Translations under genes and position numbers: made by a program
Part shown: positions 26,750 to 35,151 of the stretch, one piece after another
Numbering within the stretch: the stretch's first letter is position 1
Layout of the letters: the number at the start of each line of letters is the position of its first letter
The notes under the pieces: model-generated
The model's database searches: none
Told to the model about the DNA's origin: nothing
The model's input: only the letters and a program-made list of their open reading frames with translations
Source of the DNA: UBA3305 sp002373555
GTDB taxonomy: Bacteria; Bacillota; Clostridia; Lachnospirales; Lachnospiraceae
Assembly (NCBI GenBank): GCA_946612455.1
Contig: CAMOER010000002.1
Span: forward strand, 62,001-126,000
Direction of reading: 5' to 3'
Length of the DNA: 64,000 bases

Positions 26750-26800
26750 TTTTAGTTTGCCTGCCATGCGGCAGGCAAACAAAAAAGCTTTATTTTTCTT
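26746..26800 (+). terminator. Terminator of tRNA-Thr
   Basis: A stem of about 20 bp (AGCTTTTTAGTTTGCCTGCC with its near-complement, loop ATGC) begins in the last tRNA bases and is followed by TTATTTTTCTT on the plus strand. Confidence 0.8.
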
Positions 26801-26808
26801 CTAAGTCT

Positions 26809-27282
26809 TTACCCTTTCGCCACCGCGATCGTTCCCGTCCGCTGCAGCTCCAGTATCCCGAAATTCCTGACCAGTTCAATAAACTCTTCCACCCGCTCGG
26901 GATCCGAGTGCATCTCGATCACCATCGCCTTCGGCGACAGATGCATGATCTTCGCGCCCATCACATTGCAGAGCTCGATGAGCGACGCCCTGTTTCCCAT
27001 CGTGTAGCCGACCTTCACGAGCAGCATCTCGAGCATAATGCTCCGGCTCTCATCCAGTCTGCGCACTTTAATGACATCCAGCTTCTTGTTCAGATGCTTC
27101 TCGATCTGATCGATCGTTCGGGAATCGCCGGTCGATACGATCGTCATGCTGGAAACATCTCTCTGCTCCGTCTCGCCGACAGCCAGGGAATCAATATTGT
27201 AGCCGCGCCTTGCGAACAGGCCGGAGATCCCGGACAGGACGCCGTCTCTGTTTTCCACAAGAACCGAAAAAATTCCTTTCAT
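26809..27282 (-). CDS. ilvN: Acetolactate synthase small subunit
   Basis: The 157-residue regulatory subunit carries an N-terminal ACT domain ('FSVLVENRDGVLSGISGLFARRGYNIDSLAV', family pattern) that binds valine, and the C-terminal IlvH domain ending 'NFGILELQRTGTIAVAKG'. The start at 27282 follows AGGAGGATCTC. It lies 14 bp downstream of the catalytic subunit gene in the same operon. Confidence 0.95.
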   Translation of the reverse strand: MKGIFSVLVENRDGVLSGISGLFARRGYNIDSLAVGETEQRDVSSMTIVSTGDSRTIDQIEKHLNKKLDVIKVRRLDESRSIMLEMLLVKVGYTMGNRASLIELCNVMGAKIMHLSPKAMVIEMHSDPERVEEFIELVRNFGILELQRTGTIAVAKG

Positions 27283-27296
27283 GAGATCCTCCTGTC

Positions 27297-28919
27297 TTAT
27301 ACTGTCACGTCTCCGCTGTCCACTTCGCACACCAGCAGCGCCGCACTGTCACACGCCAGAAATGCATCCAGAATACCATCCCGCTCCTCGTTGTTCTCCA
27401 CGTGGAAGAACTGCATGTCATAAGCCTCCGCGAACTTATCAAATTTCGGATAATCGTAGAGCTTGACGCCGGAGAAACGGTCCTCGTAGTTCTTGTGCTG
27501 GTACTCCTTCACAAGTCCCAGATACCGGTTCTTGACCACGATCACCTTCAGCGGGATCTTATTCACAGCCGCCGTCGCCAGCTCGTTCATCGACATCTGG
27601 AACGAACCGTCTCCGCAGACTGCGACCACCTGCTTCCCGGGGCTGCACATCATCGCACCGATCGCTGCAGGAATCGAATACCCCATCGTACCCATGCCGC
27701 CTGTCGTCAGGAAACGGCCGGCTTTCATCACGTAGTTATCAGCGGACCACAGCTGGTTCTGTCCGACATCCGCCACATAGATCGCATCCTCATCCATTTT
27801 TTCCGACAGGCTCTGCACGAACAGCATCGGATTCACGAAACGGTCCGAAAAATGTCTGGTGTCGACCGTATTCTTCTTGATGTCCTCCAGCCTTTCGAGC
27901 CAGGCCTTCGTATCGATATGGATATCGGATTCCAGCAGCGTATGGAAAATGTTCCGCACATCGCCGACCAGCGGCAGCGTCGGTCCGAGATTCTTGCCGA
28001 TCTCCGCGGTATCGATATCGATATGGATGATCTTCACCTGCTGCTCCAGATTCTCCGGCTTCGGAACCGCCCGGTCCGCGATCCTGGCACCGACCACGAT
28101 CAGCAGATCACTGTTCGCAACGGCCCGGTTCGCGTAAGGCTTTCCGTTGTTTCCGAGCATGCCGAAATACAGCGGATGGGATTTGCGCATCACGCCGATG
28201 CCCATCATCGTGGAAACCAACGGAATACTGTTCTTCTCGCAGAACGCTCTGACGACCTCCTCACCCTCGCCGAGGATGACGCCGCCGCCGGCACAGATGA
28301 GCGGTTTCTTCGAGTGATTGATCGCATCGATGACCTTCGCGAGTTGCTGCGCATTGCCCTTCGTATTTGGCTTGTATCCGCGCATGTTCACGGCTTCCGG
28401 ATAATGAAAAGCCTTTTTCATCTCCGTTTTCTGGACGTCGCAGGGAATATCGATCAGAACCGGTCCTTTTCTTCCGGTCGCTGCCACGAAAAATGCCTCC
28501 TTAATAATACGCGGGATATCATCCGGGCTCTTGACCAGATAGCTGTACTTGACGAAGGATTCTGTGGCACCGCGCATATCCGCTTCCTGGAAAACATCCC
28601 GGCCGAGCAGATGGCTGTCGACCTGGCCCGTGATTGCGATCAGCGGAATGGAATCGGCATAGGCTGTCGCCAGCGCTGTGATGAGATTGGTCGCGCCGGG
28701 ACCGGATGAGGTCACACAGACAGCCGGTCTTCTGGAGATCCTGGAATAACCGTTTGCCGCATGGCCGGCATTCTGCTCCTGCCGCATCAGAACATGTTCG
28801 ATCGCCGGTTCCTGATAGAGTGCATCATAAAACGGCGCGATCGCGACTCCGGGGATCCCGAAGATCTTCGTCACACCTTCCAGCTTTAAACATTCGACCA
28901 TTGCCTGCGCACCGTTCAT
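27297..28919 (-). CDS. ilvB: Acetolactate synthase large subunit
   Basis: The 540-residue ThDP enzyme joins two pyruvates, or pyruvate and 2-oxobutanoate, in branched-chain amino acid synthesis. 'FGIPGVAIAPFYDAL' and the N-terminal Glu region bind ThDP; 'VCGDGSFQMSMNELATA' is the ThDP/Mg motif. It is slightly shorter than usual. The start at 28919 has GGAGG eight bases upstream. A TATAAT box at 28953-28958 (minus strand) leaves a leader of only about 25 nt, so no T-box or leader attenuator fits. Confidence 0.95.
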   Translation of the reverse strand: MNGAQAMVECLKLEGVTKIFGIPGVAIAPFYDALYQEPAIEHVLMRQEQNAGHAANGYSRISRRPAVCVTSSGPGATNLITALATAYADSIPLIAITGQVDSHLLGRDVFQEADMRGATESFVKYSYLVKSPDDIPRIIKEAFFVAATGRKGPVLIDIPCDVQKTEMKKAFHYPEAVNMRGYKPNTKGNAQQLAKVIDAINHSKKPLICAGGGVILGEGEEVVRAFCEKNSIPLVSTMMGIGVMRKSHPLYFGMLGNNGKPYANRAVANSDLLIVVGARIADRAVPKPENLEQQVKIIHIDIDTAEIGKNLGPTLPLVGDVRNIFHTLLESDIHIDTKAWLERLEDIKKNTVDTRHFSDRFVNPMLFVQSLSEKMDEDAIYVADVGQNQLWSADNYVMKAGRFLTTGGMGTMGYSIPAAIGAMMCSPGKQVVAVCGDGSFQMSMNELATAAVNKIPLKVIVVKNRYLGLVKEYQHKNYEDRFSGVKLYDYPKFDKFAEAYDMQFFHVENNEERDGILDAFLACDSAALLVCEVDSGDVTV

Positions 28920-28952
28920 CTGCAGTTCCTCCGGTTCTGTTCTTAGAGAATG

Positions 28953-28958
28953 ATTATA
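28953..28958 (-). promoter_or_regulatory. -10 box of the ilvBN promoter
   Basis: TATAAT on the minus strand lies 34 bp upstream of the ilvB start codon. The -35 is weak (TGCCAA at 16 bp). TTGGCA and TGCCAA, 12 bp apart just upstream, form a short inverted repeat that could be an activator site. Confidence 0.6.
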
Positions 28959-29019
28959 GCAGAGAAATCCCAAATTGGCACCCTCTGACTTTTGCCAAAC
29001 AGCATAAGTTCATAACAAA

Positions 29020-29041
29020 ACGGGCGGCCTGCGCCGCCCGT
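29020..29041 (-). terminator. Terminator between the C_GCAxxG gene and ilvB
   Basis: ACGGGCGGC pairs with GCCGCCCGT across four bases, followed on the minus strand by TTTGTT. It lies 22 bp beyond the stop of the gene at 29064. Confidence 0.85.
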
Positions 29042-29063
29042 CTGTTTCTTCCGTCCATGAGCC

Positions 29064-29516
29064 TTACTCAATCATCTCATCCAGCAGATCGCAGGCGATC
29101 ACTGCCAGTTTCGGACATGTCTGCATCAGCAGATTCTTCTGCAGGATCTCCGGCATTTCCTCCGGGATCTTGTGCCCCAGGATCTCGCGGCAGATCAGGC
29201 TGCCGTTCGTGATCTCATGCTCCCTGAACCGGCGTTCAAATTCTGCCTTCCTCACCATCATTTTCTGTTTTGCTTCCGCGTCTCCCGGTTCAAAATGGCC
29301 GTATGCCGCGCCGAGCGCCATCAGCGCTCCAGTCACGCAGCCGCAGCGTTCGCCGTTCATCATGCCGCCGCCGAAGGCCGCCGCGATCTTCAGGGCTTCT
29401 TCCTCATCCATATCCAGGAGCGCTGCCGCATGTGCAAAGACGATCTGCGAACAGTCGATGCCGCCCTTGTAGTATTCCTTCGCCAGTTCTTCTGTCATTC
29501 TTTCTTCGAGTGCCAT
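29064..29516 (-). CDS. C_GCAxxG_C_C family protein
   Basis: The 150-residue protein fits the redox-associated C_GCAxxG_C_C family (TIGR01909/PF09719) with cysteine variation: 'GGIDCSQIVFAHAA', 'FGGGMMNGERCGCVTGALMALG', 'GSLICREILG' and 'TCPKLAVIACDLL'. Conserved cysteines suggest a metal or redox role, not yet defined. The start is the ATG at 29516, with GGGAGGATGATACA upstream. The gene directly follows (minus strand, 50 bp) the glutamate-synthase/rubrerythrin fusion, so they may share a transcript in oxygen or redox defence. Confidence 0.85.
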   Translation of the reverse strand: MALEERMTEELAKEYYKGGIDCSQIVFAHAAALLDMDEEEALKIAAAFGGGMMNGERCGCVTGALMALGAAYGHFEPGDAEAKQKMMVRKAEFERRFREHEITNGSLICREILGHKIPEEMPEILQKNLLMQTCPKLAVIACDLLDEMIE

Positions 29517-29566
29517 TGTATCATCCTCCCTGACCGGCAGCCCGATTCCCCCGGTCCTTGCAATCA

Positions 29567-31681
29567 TCAATAGTTTTCGGAATTGATTTCAAAATATGCC
29601 TGCGGATGTGCGCACACCGGGCAGATCTCCGGTGCTTCCGTGCCGACGACGATATGACCGCAGTTCCTGCACTCCCACACCTTGACTTCGCTCTTCCGGA
29701 AGACTTCCTGCATCTCGATATTCTTCAGCAGTGCGCGGTAGCGCTCCTCGTGATGCTTTTCGATCGCCGCTACGCCGCGGAACTTCTCGGCAAGCTCATG
29801 GAAGCCTTCCTCCTCTGCCGTCTTCGCGAAGCCTTCATACATATCGGTCCATTCGTAATTCTCGCCGTTCGCGGCTTCGACAAGATTCTCTGCGGTCGTT
29901 CCGATGCCGTTCAGCTCCTTGAACCAGATCTTGGCATGCTCCTTCTCATTATCCGCGGTCTTCAGAAACAGTGCAGCGATCTGCTCATAGCCCTCCTTCT
30001 TTGCTTTGGATGCAAAATAGGTATATTTATTTCTTGCCTGGGATTCTCCCGCAAATGCTTCCAGCAGGTTCTTCTCGGTCTGTGTACCGGCATAAGGGTT
30101 CTTCTTTTCTTCTTCGATCTTCATGAGTTTGTCTCCTTTCATTTTGCAGACGGGACATACGGGTTCCTGTCCTTCCGGGACTTCAAATTCCGCGCCGCAG
30201 ACAAGACATCTGTATTTTGCCATTTTCTGATCCTCCTTTATTGTATTTTCAGCAGGAATGCCTGCGGCTTCTCCCGCATGTGCGATTCCGGTAAACATCG
30301 CGATATCCGCATCTGTCGTGATCAGGTTGTCCATGGAGAGCGCGTGGACATCATCCAGTCCGGACACAGCCGCGAACATCTTCAGTTCTTCATTGGATAC
30401 CCGGAGGAAATTGGCGACGCGCGCCGCCGCTTTCTTTCCATCGAATCTCGCCCGCAGTTCCGGATCCTGCGTGGCGATGCCCACCGGGCATCTGCCTGTC
30501 CCGCAGATCCTGTACTGCTGGCAGGCCGCGGCGATCAGCGCCGCGGAAGCGATCGCGACTGCGTCGGCGCCCATGGCGAGCGCTTTCGCAAAATCAGAAG
30601 ACACCCGCAGGCCGCCGGTGATCACCAGCGCAACGTCCGACCCGGCTTTATCCAGGTACGTCCGCGCGCGGCTCAGCGCATAGATCGTCGGCACAGAGGC
30701 CGCATCCCGGAGCATCAGCGGGCTGGAGCCGGTCGCGCCGCCGCGTCCGTCGATCGTAATAAAATCCGGACCGGCTTTCAGTGCAAATTCCAGATCCTTC
30801 TCAAGATTGCCGGCTGCCAGCTTGATACCGACCGGTCTTCCTTCGGAACGCTCCCGCAGATCGTCGACGAGGGCCTTCAGATCATCCGGTGTTTCGATTC
30901 CCGGGAATTTTCCGGGGCTCTGGATATCCTCTCCCTTCGGCTTCCCGCGGACCGCAGCGATCTCCTCCGTCACCTTCTCCCCCGGCAGATGCCCGCCCAT
31001 GCCGGGCTTGGTCCCCTGTCCGATCTTGATCTCGATCGCGTCGGAAGACTTCAGATTTTCATCTGTCAGGCTGTACCTGTTCGGGATGACCTCAAAAATA
31101 TATTTGTAAGCAGCTGCTTTTTCTTCCGGAAGAATCCCGCCCTCGCCGCTGCACATGGCAGTCTTTACCGCAGCGGAGCCTTCCGCCAGTGCAATCTTCG
31201 CTTCCCGTGAGAGCGCACCGAAGGACATATGGGAAATGAAGACGGGAGAATCCAGCACCATCGGCTTTTTTGCATGCTTTCCGATGACCGTCCGCGTACT
31301 GACCGGCATGCCATCCGGCAGCGGCATCGGATCAAGCTGCGCGCCGAGCAGCAGAATATCCTCCCATTTCGGCAGCGGCAGCGTGGTCCCCATCGCCGCG
31401 TGGATACTCTCTCCCGTCACCGCCATCTCATGGATCTGCGCCATATATCTGGCCTTCGGATCGTGACGGACAAAGGCCGGATCATAGGCAAGATCCCCGG
31501 CCGGTTCAATGTCCGGGATGTTCGCCGCCTGCTGCGGCGCGGCCGTCTGTCCCTGGTCATCTTCCGGCACAAATACCGAAGCAGGCTGCTGACATACTGG
31601 ACATTTATCCAGTTCCGAAAAAGGCCTGCCTTCCGCTTCCTCATCATAGACGAATCCGCAGATGCTGCATACATATTTCAT
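29567..31681 (-). CDS. Glutamate-synthase-domain protein fused to rubrerythrin
   Basis: One 704-residue frame joins two usually separate proteins. Residues 1-486: rubredoxin ('CSICGFVYDEE', 'CPVCQQ') and an FMN-binding glutamate synthase domain with 'SFGALSREAKIALAEGS', 'GRGGATGSSPLMLRD' and 3Fe-4S motif C-x5-C-x4-C in 'CQQYRICGTGRCPVG'. Residues 487-704: rubredoxin-like 'CLVCGAEF..CPVCKM', a ferritin-like di-iron domain ('EAFAGESQARNKYTYFA', 'DNEKEHAKIWF', 'AAIEKHHEERYRALL') and a C-terminal rubredoxin ('CRNCGHIVVG..CPVCAHP'). No stop separates them, yet AAAGGAGGATCAGAAA precedes Met487 (30223), so a free rubrerythrin may also be made. Probably NAD(P)H- or FMN-linked peroxide reduction; no GATase domain is present, so it is not a true glutamate synthase. 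Start 31681 follows AAAGGAGAG. Confidence 0.88.
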   Translation of the reverse strand: MKYVCSICGFVYDEEAEGRPFSELDKCPVCQQPASVFVPEDDQGQTAAPQQAANIPDIEPAGDLAYDPAFVRHDPKARYMAQIHEMAVTGESIHAAMGTTLPLPKWEDILLLGAQLDPMPLPDGMPVSTRTVIGKHAKKPMVLDSPVFISHMSFGALSREAKIALAEGSAAVKTAMCSGEGGILPEEKAAAYKYIFEVIPNRYSLTDENLKSSDAIEIKIGQGTKPGMGGHLPGEKVTEEIAAVRGKPKGEDIQSPGKFPGIETPDDLKALVDDLRERSEGRPVGIKLAAGNLEKDLEFALKAGPDFITIDGRGGATGSSPLMLRDAASVPTIYALSRARTYLDKAGSDVALVITGGLRVSSDFAKALAMGADAVAIASAALIAAACQQYRICGTGRCPVGIATQDPELRARFDGKKAAARVANFLRVSNEELKMFAAVSGLDDVHALSMDNLITTDADIAMFTGIAHAGEAAGIPAENTIKEDQKMAKYRCLVCGAEFEVPEGQEPVCPVCKMKGDKLMKIEEEKKNPYAGTQTEKNLLEAFAGESQARNKYTYFASKAKKEGYEQIAALFLKTADNEKEHAKIWFKELNGIGTTAENLVEAANGENYEWTDMYEGFAKTAEEEGFHELAEKFRGVAAIEKHHEERYRALLKNIEMQEVFRKSEVKVWECRNCGHIVVGTEAPEICPVCAHPQAYFEINSENY
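30223..30238 (-). promoter_or_regulatory. Internal ribosome site and ATG for free rubrerythrin
   Basis: AAGGAGG lies eight bases before the in-frame ATG at 30221-30223, inside the long fusion gene. It is as strong as any site in the window. The start codon opens exactly where the family's usual rubrerythrin N-terminus (MAKYRCLVCG) would begin. Confidence 0.75.
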
Positions 31682-31986
31682 GTTCGGTTCTCTCCTTTCG
31701 CCTGATATCGTCCGATTTTTTCTGATTATTCTACTCTCGGCACCTAATGTTCTTATTATTTTTGTAATATATTTATATGTTTTTGTCAACATCAGGCGGT
31801 GTCTTTCGAGTCCCTTTTTGTTCTTTACGGACGCACTTTTCCATCCTGTTCCCGCATCCGCAAACGGTATGAAATCTGCCGTAAACTGCTCTTGTCTTTT
31901 TTTTCACACATGATACAATACTATCGAAAGCGGCTGGAAACCGGCCGCACAGCAACACAAAAACAATTTGAAGGAGGCTATTCATC
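31682..31986. promoter_or_regulatory. Divergent control region, fusion gene and alcohol dehydrogenase
   Basis: There is no gene in these 305 bp. On the minus strand TGTCAA complement TTGACA (31784-31789), a 17-bp spacer and TACAAA (31761-31766) form a promoter for the fusion gene. On the plus strand TTGTCT (31892-31897), 16 bp and TACAAT (31914-31919) form one for the dehydrogenase. 31827-31861 carries ACGGACGCAC, a 15-bp gap and CCGCATCCGC, related to the inverted-repeat units between the kinase and XRE genes. Confidence 0.65.
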
Positions 31987-33132
31987 ATGGCTGTCAATCG
32001 TTTCGTCCTGAATGGTATTTCCTACCACGGACACGGCGCGATCCAGGAGATCCCCGGCATCATCAAATCCCACGGTTTCAAGAAGGCTTTTGTGGCATCC
32101 GATCCCGACCTTGTCAAATTCGGCGTCACCGCAAAGATCACCGATCTGCTCGATCAGAACGGCATTGCATATGAGCTTTATTCCGATATCAAGCCGAACC
32201 CCACGATCGAAAACGTACAGCACGGTGTGGACGCATTCCGCGCATCCGGCGCTGATTTCATGATCACCATCGGCGGCGGTTCCTCCATGGACACCGGCAA
32301 GGGCATCGGCATCATCGTCAACAACCCTGAATTCTATGACGTACGTTCTCTGGAGGGCGTGGCCCCCACGAAGAAGCGCACCGTATTCACGATCGCTGTT
32401 CCCACCACCGGCGGCACCGGCGCAGAATCCACCATCAACTATGTTATCACCGATGTTGAGAAGAAGCGTAAATTCGTCTGCGTGGACCCGAACGATATCC
32501 CCGACATCGCTGTCGTCGATCCCGACATGATGTCTTCCATGCCTAAGGGCCTGACCGCTTCCACCGGTATGGACGCGCTGACCCACGCGATCGAAGGCTA
32601 CACCACTGCTGCTGCATGGGAGCTCTCCGACTGCCTGAACCTGGAAGCCATCCAGCTGATCGCGAAGAACCTGCGCGCGGCTGTCGCAAATGATCCCGAC
32701 GGACGCGAAGGCATGGCGCTTGCGCAGTATGTCACCGCTATGGCTTATTCGAATGTCGGCCTCGGCATTGCCCATTCCATGGCCCATACGCTCGGCGCTG
32801 TCTATGACACGCCGCACGGTGTTGCCTGCGCTATGATGCTGCCCATCGTCATGGACTTCAACAAAGAGTGCACCGGCGAAAAGTACAAACATATCGCGGA
32901 AGCTTTCGGCGTAGATACCGAGGGCATGGATCAGGAGACCTATCGTCAGGCTGCGATCGATGCTGTTCAGCAGCTCTCCGTAGATGTCGGCATCCCTACC
33001 AAGCTGGAGAAGCTGAAAGAAGAAGATCTTCCCTTCCTGTGCGAATCCGCTGCAGCTGATGCATGCGCGCCCGGAAATCCGAAGCCCGCTACGCTTGCGC
33101 AGTTCGAGGAGATGTTCCGCAAGCTGATGTGA
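31987..33132 (+). CDS. Iron-containing alcohol dehydrogenase, FucO-like
   Basis: This is a 381-residue NAD-dependent group III alcohol dehydrogenase. The cofactor site is 'TIGGGSSMDTGKGIG' with 'VPTTGGTGAESTINYV'. Iron ligands are in 'GMDALTHAIEGY', 'GIAHSMAHTLGAVYDTPHGVACAMMLP'. It is most like lactaldehyde/propanediol oxidoreductase (FucO) and may recycle NADH by reducing short aldehydes in fermentation. Start ATG at 31987 follows GAAGGAGGC. Codon choice is noticeably C-ending, typical of a highly expressed gene. It is monocistronic with its own promoter and terminator. Confidence 0.92.
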   Translation: MAVNRFVLNGISYHGHGAIQEIPGIIKSHGFKKAFVASDPDLVKFGVTAKITDLLDQNGIAYELYSDIKPNPTIENVQHGVDAFRASGADFMITIGGGSSMDTGKGIGIIVNNPEFYDVRSLEGVAPTKKRTVFTIAVPTTGGTGAESTINYVITDVEKKRKFVCVDPNDIPDIAVVDPDMMSSMPKGLTASTGMDALTHAIEGYTTAAAWELSDCLNLEAIQLIAKNLRAAVANDPDGREGMALAQYVTAMAYSNVGLGIAHSMAHTLGAVYDTPHGVACAMMLPIVMDFNKECTGEKYKHIAEAFGVDTEGMDQETYRQAAIDAVQQLSVDVGIPTKLEKLKEEDLPFLCESAAADACAPGNPKPATLAQFEEMFRKLM

Positions 33133-33174
33133 TCACCGACCGGATGCCCTGCGCACCGTTCTGAATGATGAAAT

Positions 33175-33221
33175 AAAAGATCCGGGAGATGCCCGCACAG
33201 GACATTCTCCCGGATCTTTTT
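33175..33221. terminator. Bidirectional terminator
   Basis: A 15-bp perfect stem (33175-33189 with 33206-33220), with A-run left and T-run right, separates the plus-strand dehydrogenase from the minus-strand transporter ending at 33247. Confidence 0.9.
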
Positions 33222-33246
33222 GTAAAACAATGATCTTTCGCGTGTC

Positions 33247-35049
33247 TTATTCCGTCACGACATCGCGCAGCCTCGTAAAATAGTCTTTTTTCACTTCATC
33301 ATACACGGCATTGTAATCTTCATCCTTGCCGGAACGAAGCAGCGAGAAATAATTATGCTGATGATCCGCCAGCTCCGGCCGGATACGCGTCACTGTCGCC
33401 TCTCCGATATTGGAACAGGTATCCGCGATGCGCTGGAAATGCTGCAGTACACTCGTGTAAGCGGCGTCAGCCAAAACATTGCATTCGCCGCTGCTCATGC
33501 GCTTCAGGTGATCTTCCTTCATCAGGCCCAGCATATCCTGAACGACATCCACCATCGGGTCGATCCGGTATGCCGCCTCCAGATTCCTGCGCCGGAACGC
33601 CAGATCGGTCTGATCCAGCATGTCGTGCAGAAGCTCCTCTGTCACATGAATGGACTTCAGGGCTTTCCCGGAAAACGCCGTTCCGGACGTATTCATATCC
33701 TTCGCGGTATCAGCGATATCGTCCGCCAGATCGCCGAGATGCTCCAGTTCCGCGACCACCTTATAATACTGGTCCAGGATGCCGACATGGTACGGTTCCT
33801 TCAGATTGGACAGCAGATTGACCATATAGCGGCTGGCGCGGTCCGTAAGCCGGTTGATGTTCTGCTCTTCCGCTTTGATCGCGCCATAATCCTTCTCATC
33901 ATACGTTTCCAGCAATGCGACTGCAGAATCGATATTCTTTCTCGCAGCCGCGAGCATGGTCAGAAGCACATCATAGCAGCTCTTGAGTGCCAGCGCAGGC
34001 GTCTCAAAGAAGACCGGATTGAGCGCGTCCAGCGTATCCCTGTACGGATCCTCCGTCTCCGGCTCATCCCCTATCAGCTTCCGGCTGATCTTCTCATACT
34101 GCCCGATGATCGGGAAGCAGACAAAAGCACAGGACAGATTGAAGATCGTATTCGTATTCGCGATGATTCCGGCGTCCACCGTCTGATTCCAGATCCAGTC
34201 CAACAGGCCGAAACGTGAAACAATGGCGACCACACCGAGTACCAGAACGGTCTCTGACAGATTGAACAGGATATTGATCAGGCCGACGCGTCTGGCTTCG
34301 GGTTCCGCACCGATCGAACATACGATGGCGGTCGTTACGCAGTCGCCGAGATAAATACCGACGATCACAGCGTAAATTGCTTTGAACGTCAGACTGCCGG
34401 AAGCCGAAAACGCCTGCAGGATACCGATCGTAGCCGATGAGCTCTGCAGCACGAAAGCCACGCCCGCACCGGTCAGATACCCCAGGATCGGATTGCTTCC
34501 GAGTCCCTGGAACAGCGTCTCGATAATTCCCGACTGTGCGATCTGATTCACAGCGCCGGTCATATTCAGAAGACCGGAGAACAGAATGCCGAATCCGATG
34601 GCGATGTTGCCGATGGATTTCGCCCTGGGGGCCCTCGCCGCCATGATCAGAATAATGCCGGCGATCAGCGCGATCGGCGCCAGCGACGAAGGCTGGAACA
34701 GCCGCAGCACCGATCCCGATCCGGCATCCAGATCCAGCAGTCTGATGATCTGGCCGGTCACGGTCGTACCGACATTGGCGCCGATAATGATGCCGAGGGA
34801 TTGATGCAGCGTCAGAATGCCTGCACCTACCAGACCTGATGTAATAACGATCGTAGCGGTCGATGACTGGATGACCGCGGTAATCAGCAATCCGAGCAGA
34901 AAAGCCTTGAACGGATTGTTCGTGACCTGCTCCATGGCAAGCTTGAGGGCACCGGATGAACTTTCCTTCAGAGAGTCTCCCATCAGCCGCATGCCGTACA
35001 GGAACATGGCCAGCCCTCCGAAGAGGGTCAAAGCGTCAAAGAAGTCCAT
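33247..35049 (-). CDS. Na/Pi cotransporter family protein with PhoU domain
   Basis: The 600-residue protein has eight or so membrane helices forming two inverted Na/Pi repeats, each with the QSS signature ('TAVIQSSTATIVITSG' and 'AFVLQSSSATIGILQAF'), then a cytoplasmic PhoU-like helical domain from about 350 on. It should import phosphate with sodium. The start is the second ATG (35049): AAAGGA then lies nine bases upstream, whereas it abuts the ATG at 35058. It is single and shares a terminator with the dehydrogenase. Confidence 0.93.
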   Translation of the reverse strand: MDFFDALTLFGGLAMFLYGMRLMGDSLKESSSGALKLAMEQVTNNPFKAFLLGLLITAVIQSSTATIVITSGLVGAGILTLHQSLGIIIGANVGTTVTGQIIRLLDLDAGSGSVLRLFQPSSLAPIALIAGIILIMAARAPRAKSIGNIAIGFGILFSGLLNMTGAVNQIAQSGIIETLFQGLGSNPILGYLTGAGVAFVLQSSSATIGILQAFSASGSLTFKAIYAVIVGIYLGDCVTTAIVCSIGAEPEARRVGLINILFNLSETVLVLGVVAIVSRFGLLDWIWNQTVDAGIIANTNTIFNLSCAFVCFPIIGQYEKISRKLIGDEPETEDPYRDTLDALNPVFFETPALALKSCYDVLLTMLAAARKNIDSAVALLETYDEKDYGAIKAEEQNINRLTDRASRYMVNLLSNLKEPYHVGILDQYYKVVAELEHLGDLADDIADTAKDMNTSGTAFSGKALKSIHVTEELLHDMLDQTDLAFRRRNLEAAYRIDPMVDVVQDMLGLMKEDHLKRMSSGECNVLADAAYTSVLQHFQRIADTCSNIGEATVTRIRPELADHQHNYFSLLRSGKDEDYNAVYDEVKKDYFTRLRDVVTE

Positions 35050-35151
35050 ATCTTCCATTCCTTTCTGCCGCCTAGCTTATCGCAAAACGCCTGCAGATTC
35101 AATCCTATTGTTTTTATGCTTTTTGCATATTTTTATTTCATTGATTTAACA

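Noticed and set aside
28920..29019. T-box or leader-peptide attenuator before ilvB
   Set aside because: The TATAAT box leaves only about 25 nt of leader.
29567..31681. Genuine glutamate synthase large subunit
   Set aside because: No N-terminal glutaminase domain and no C-terminal GXGXG domain; it has rubredoxin and rubrerythrin parts instead.
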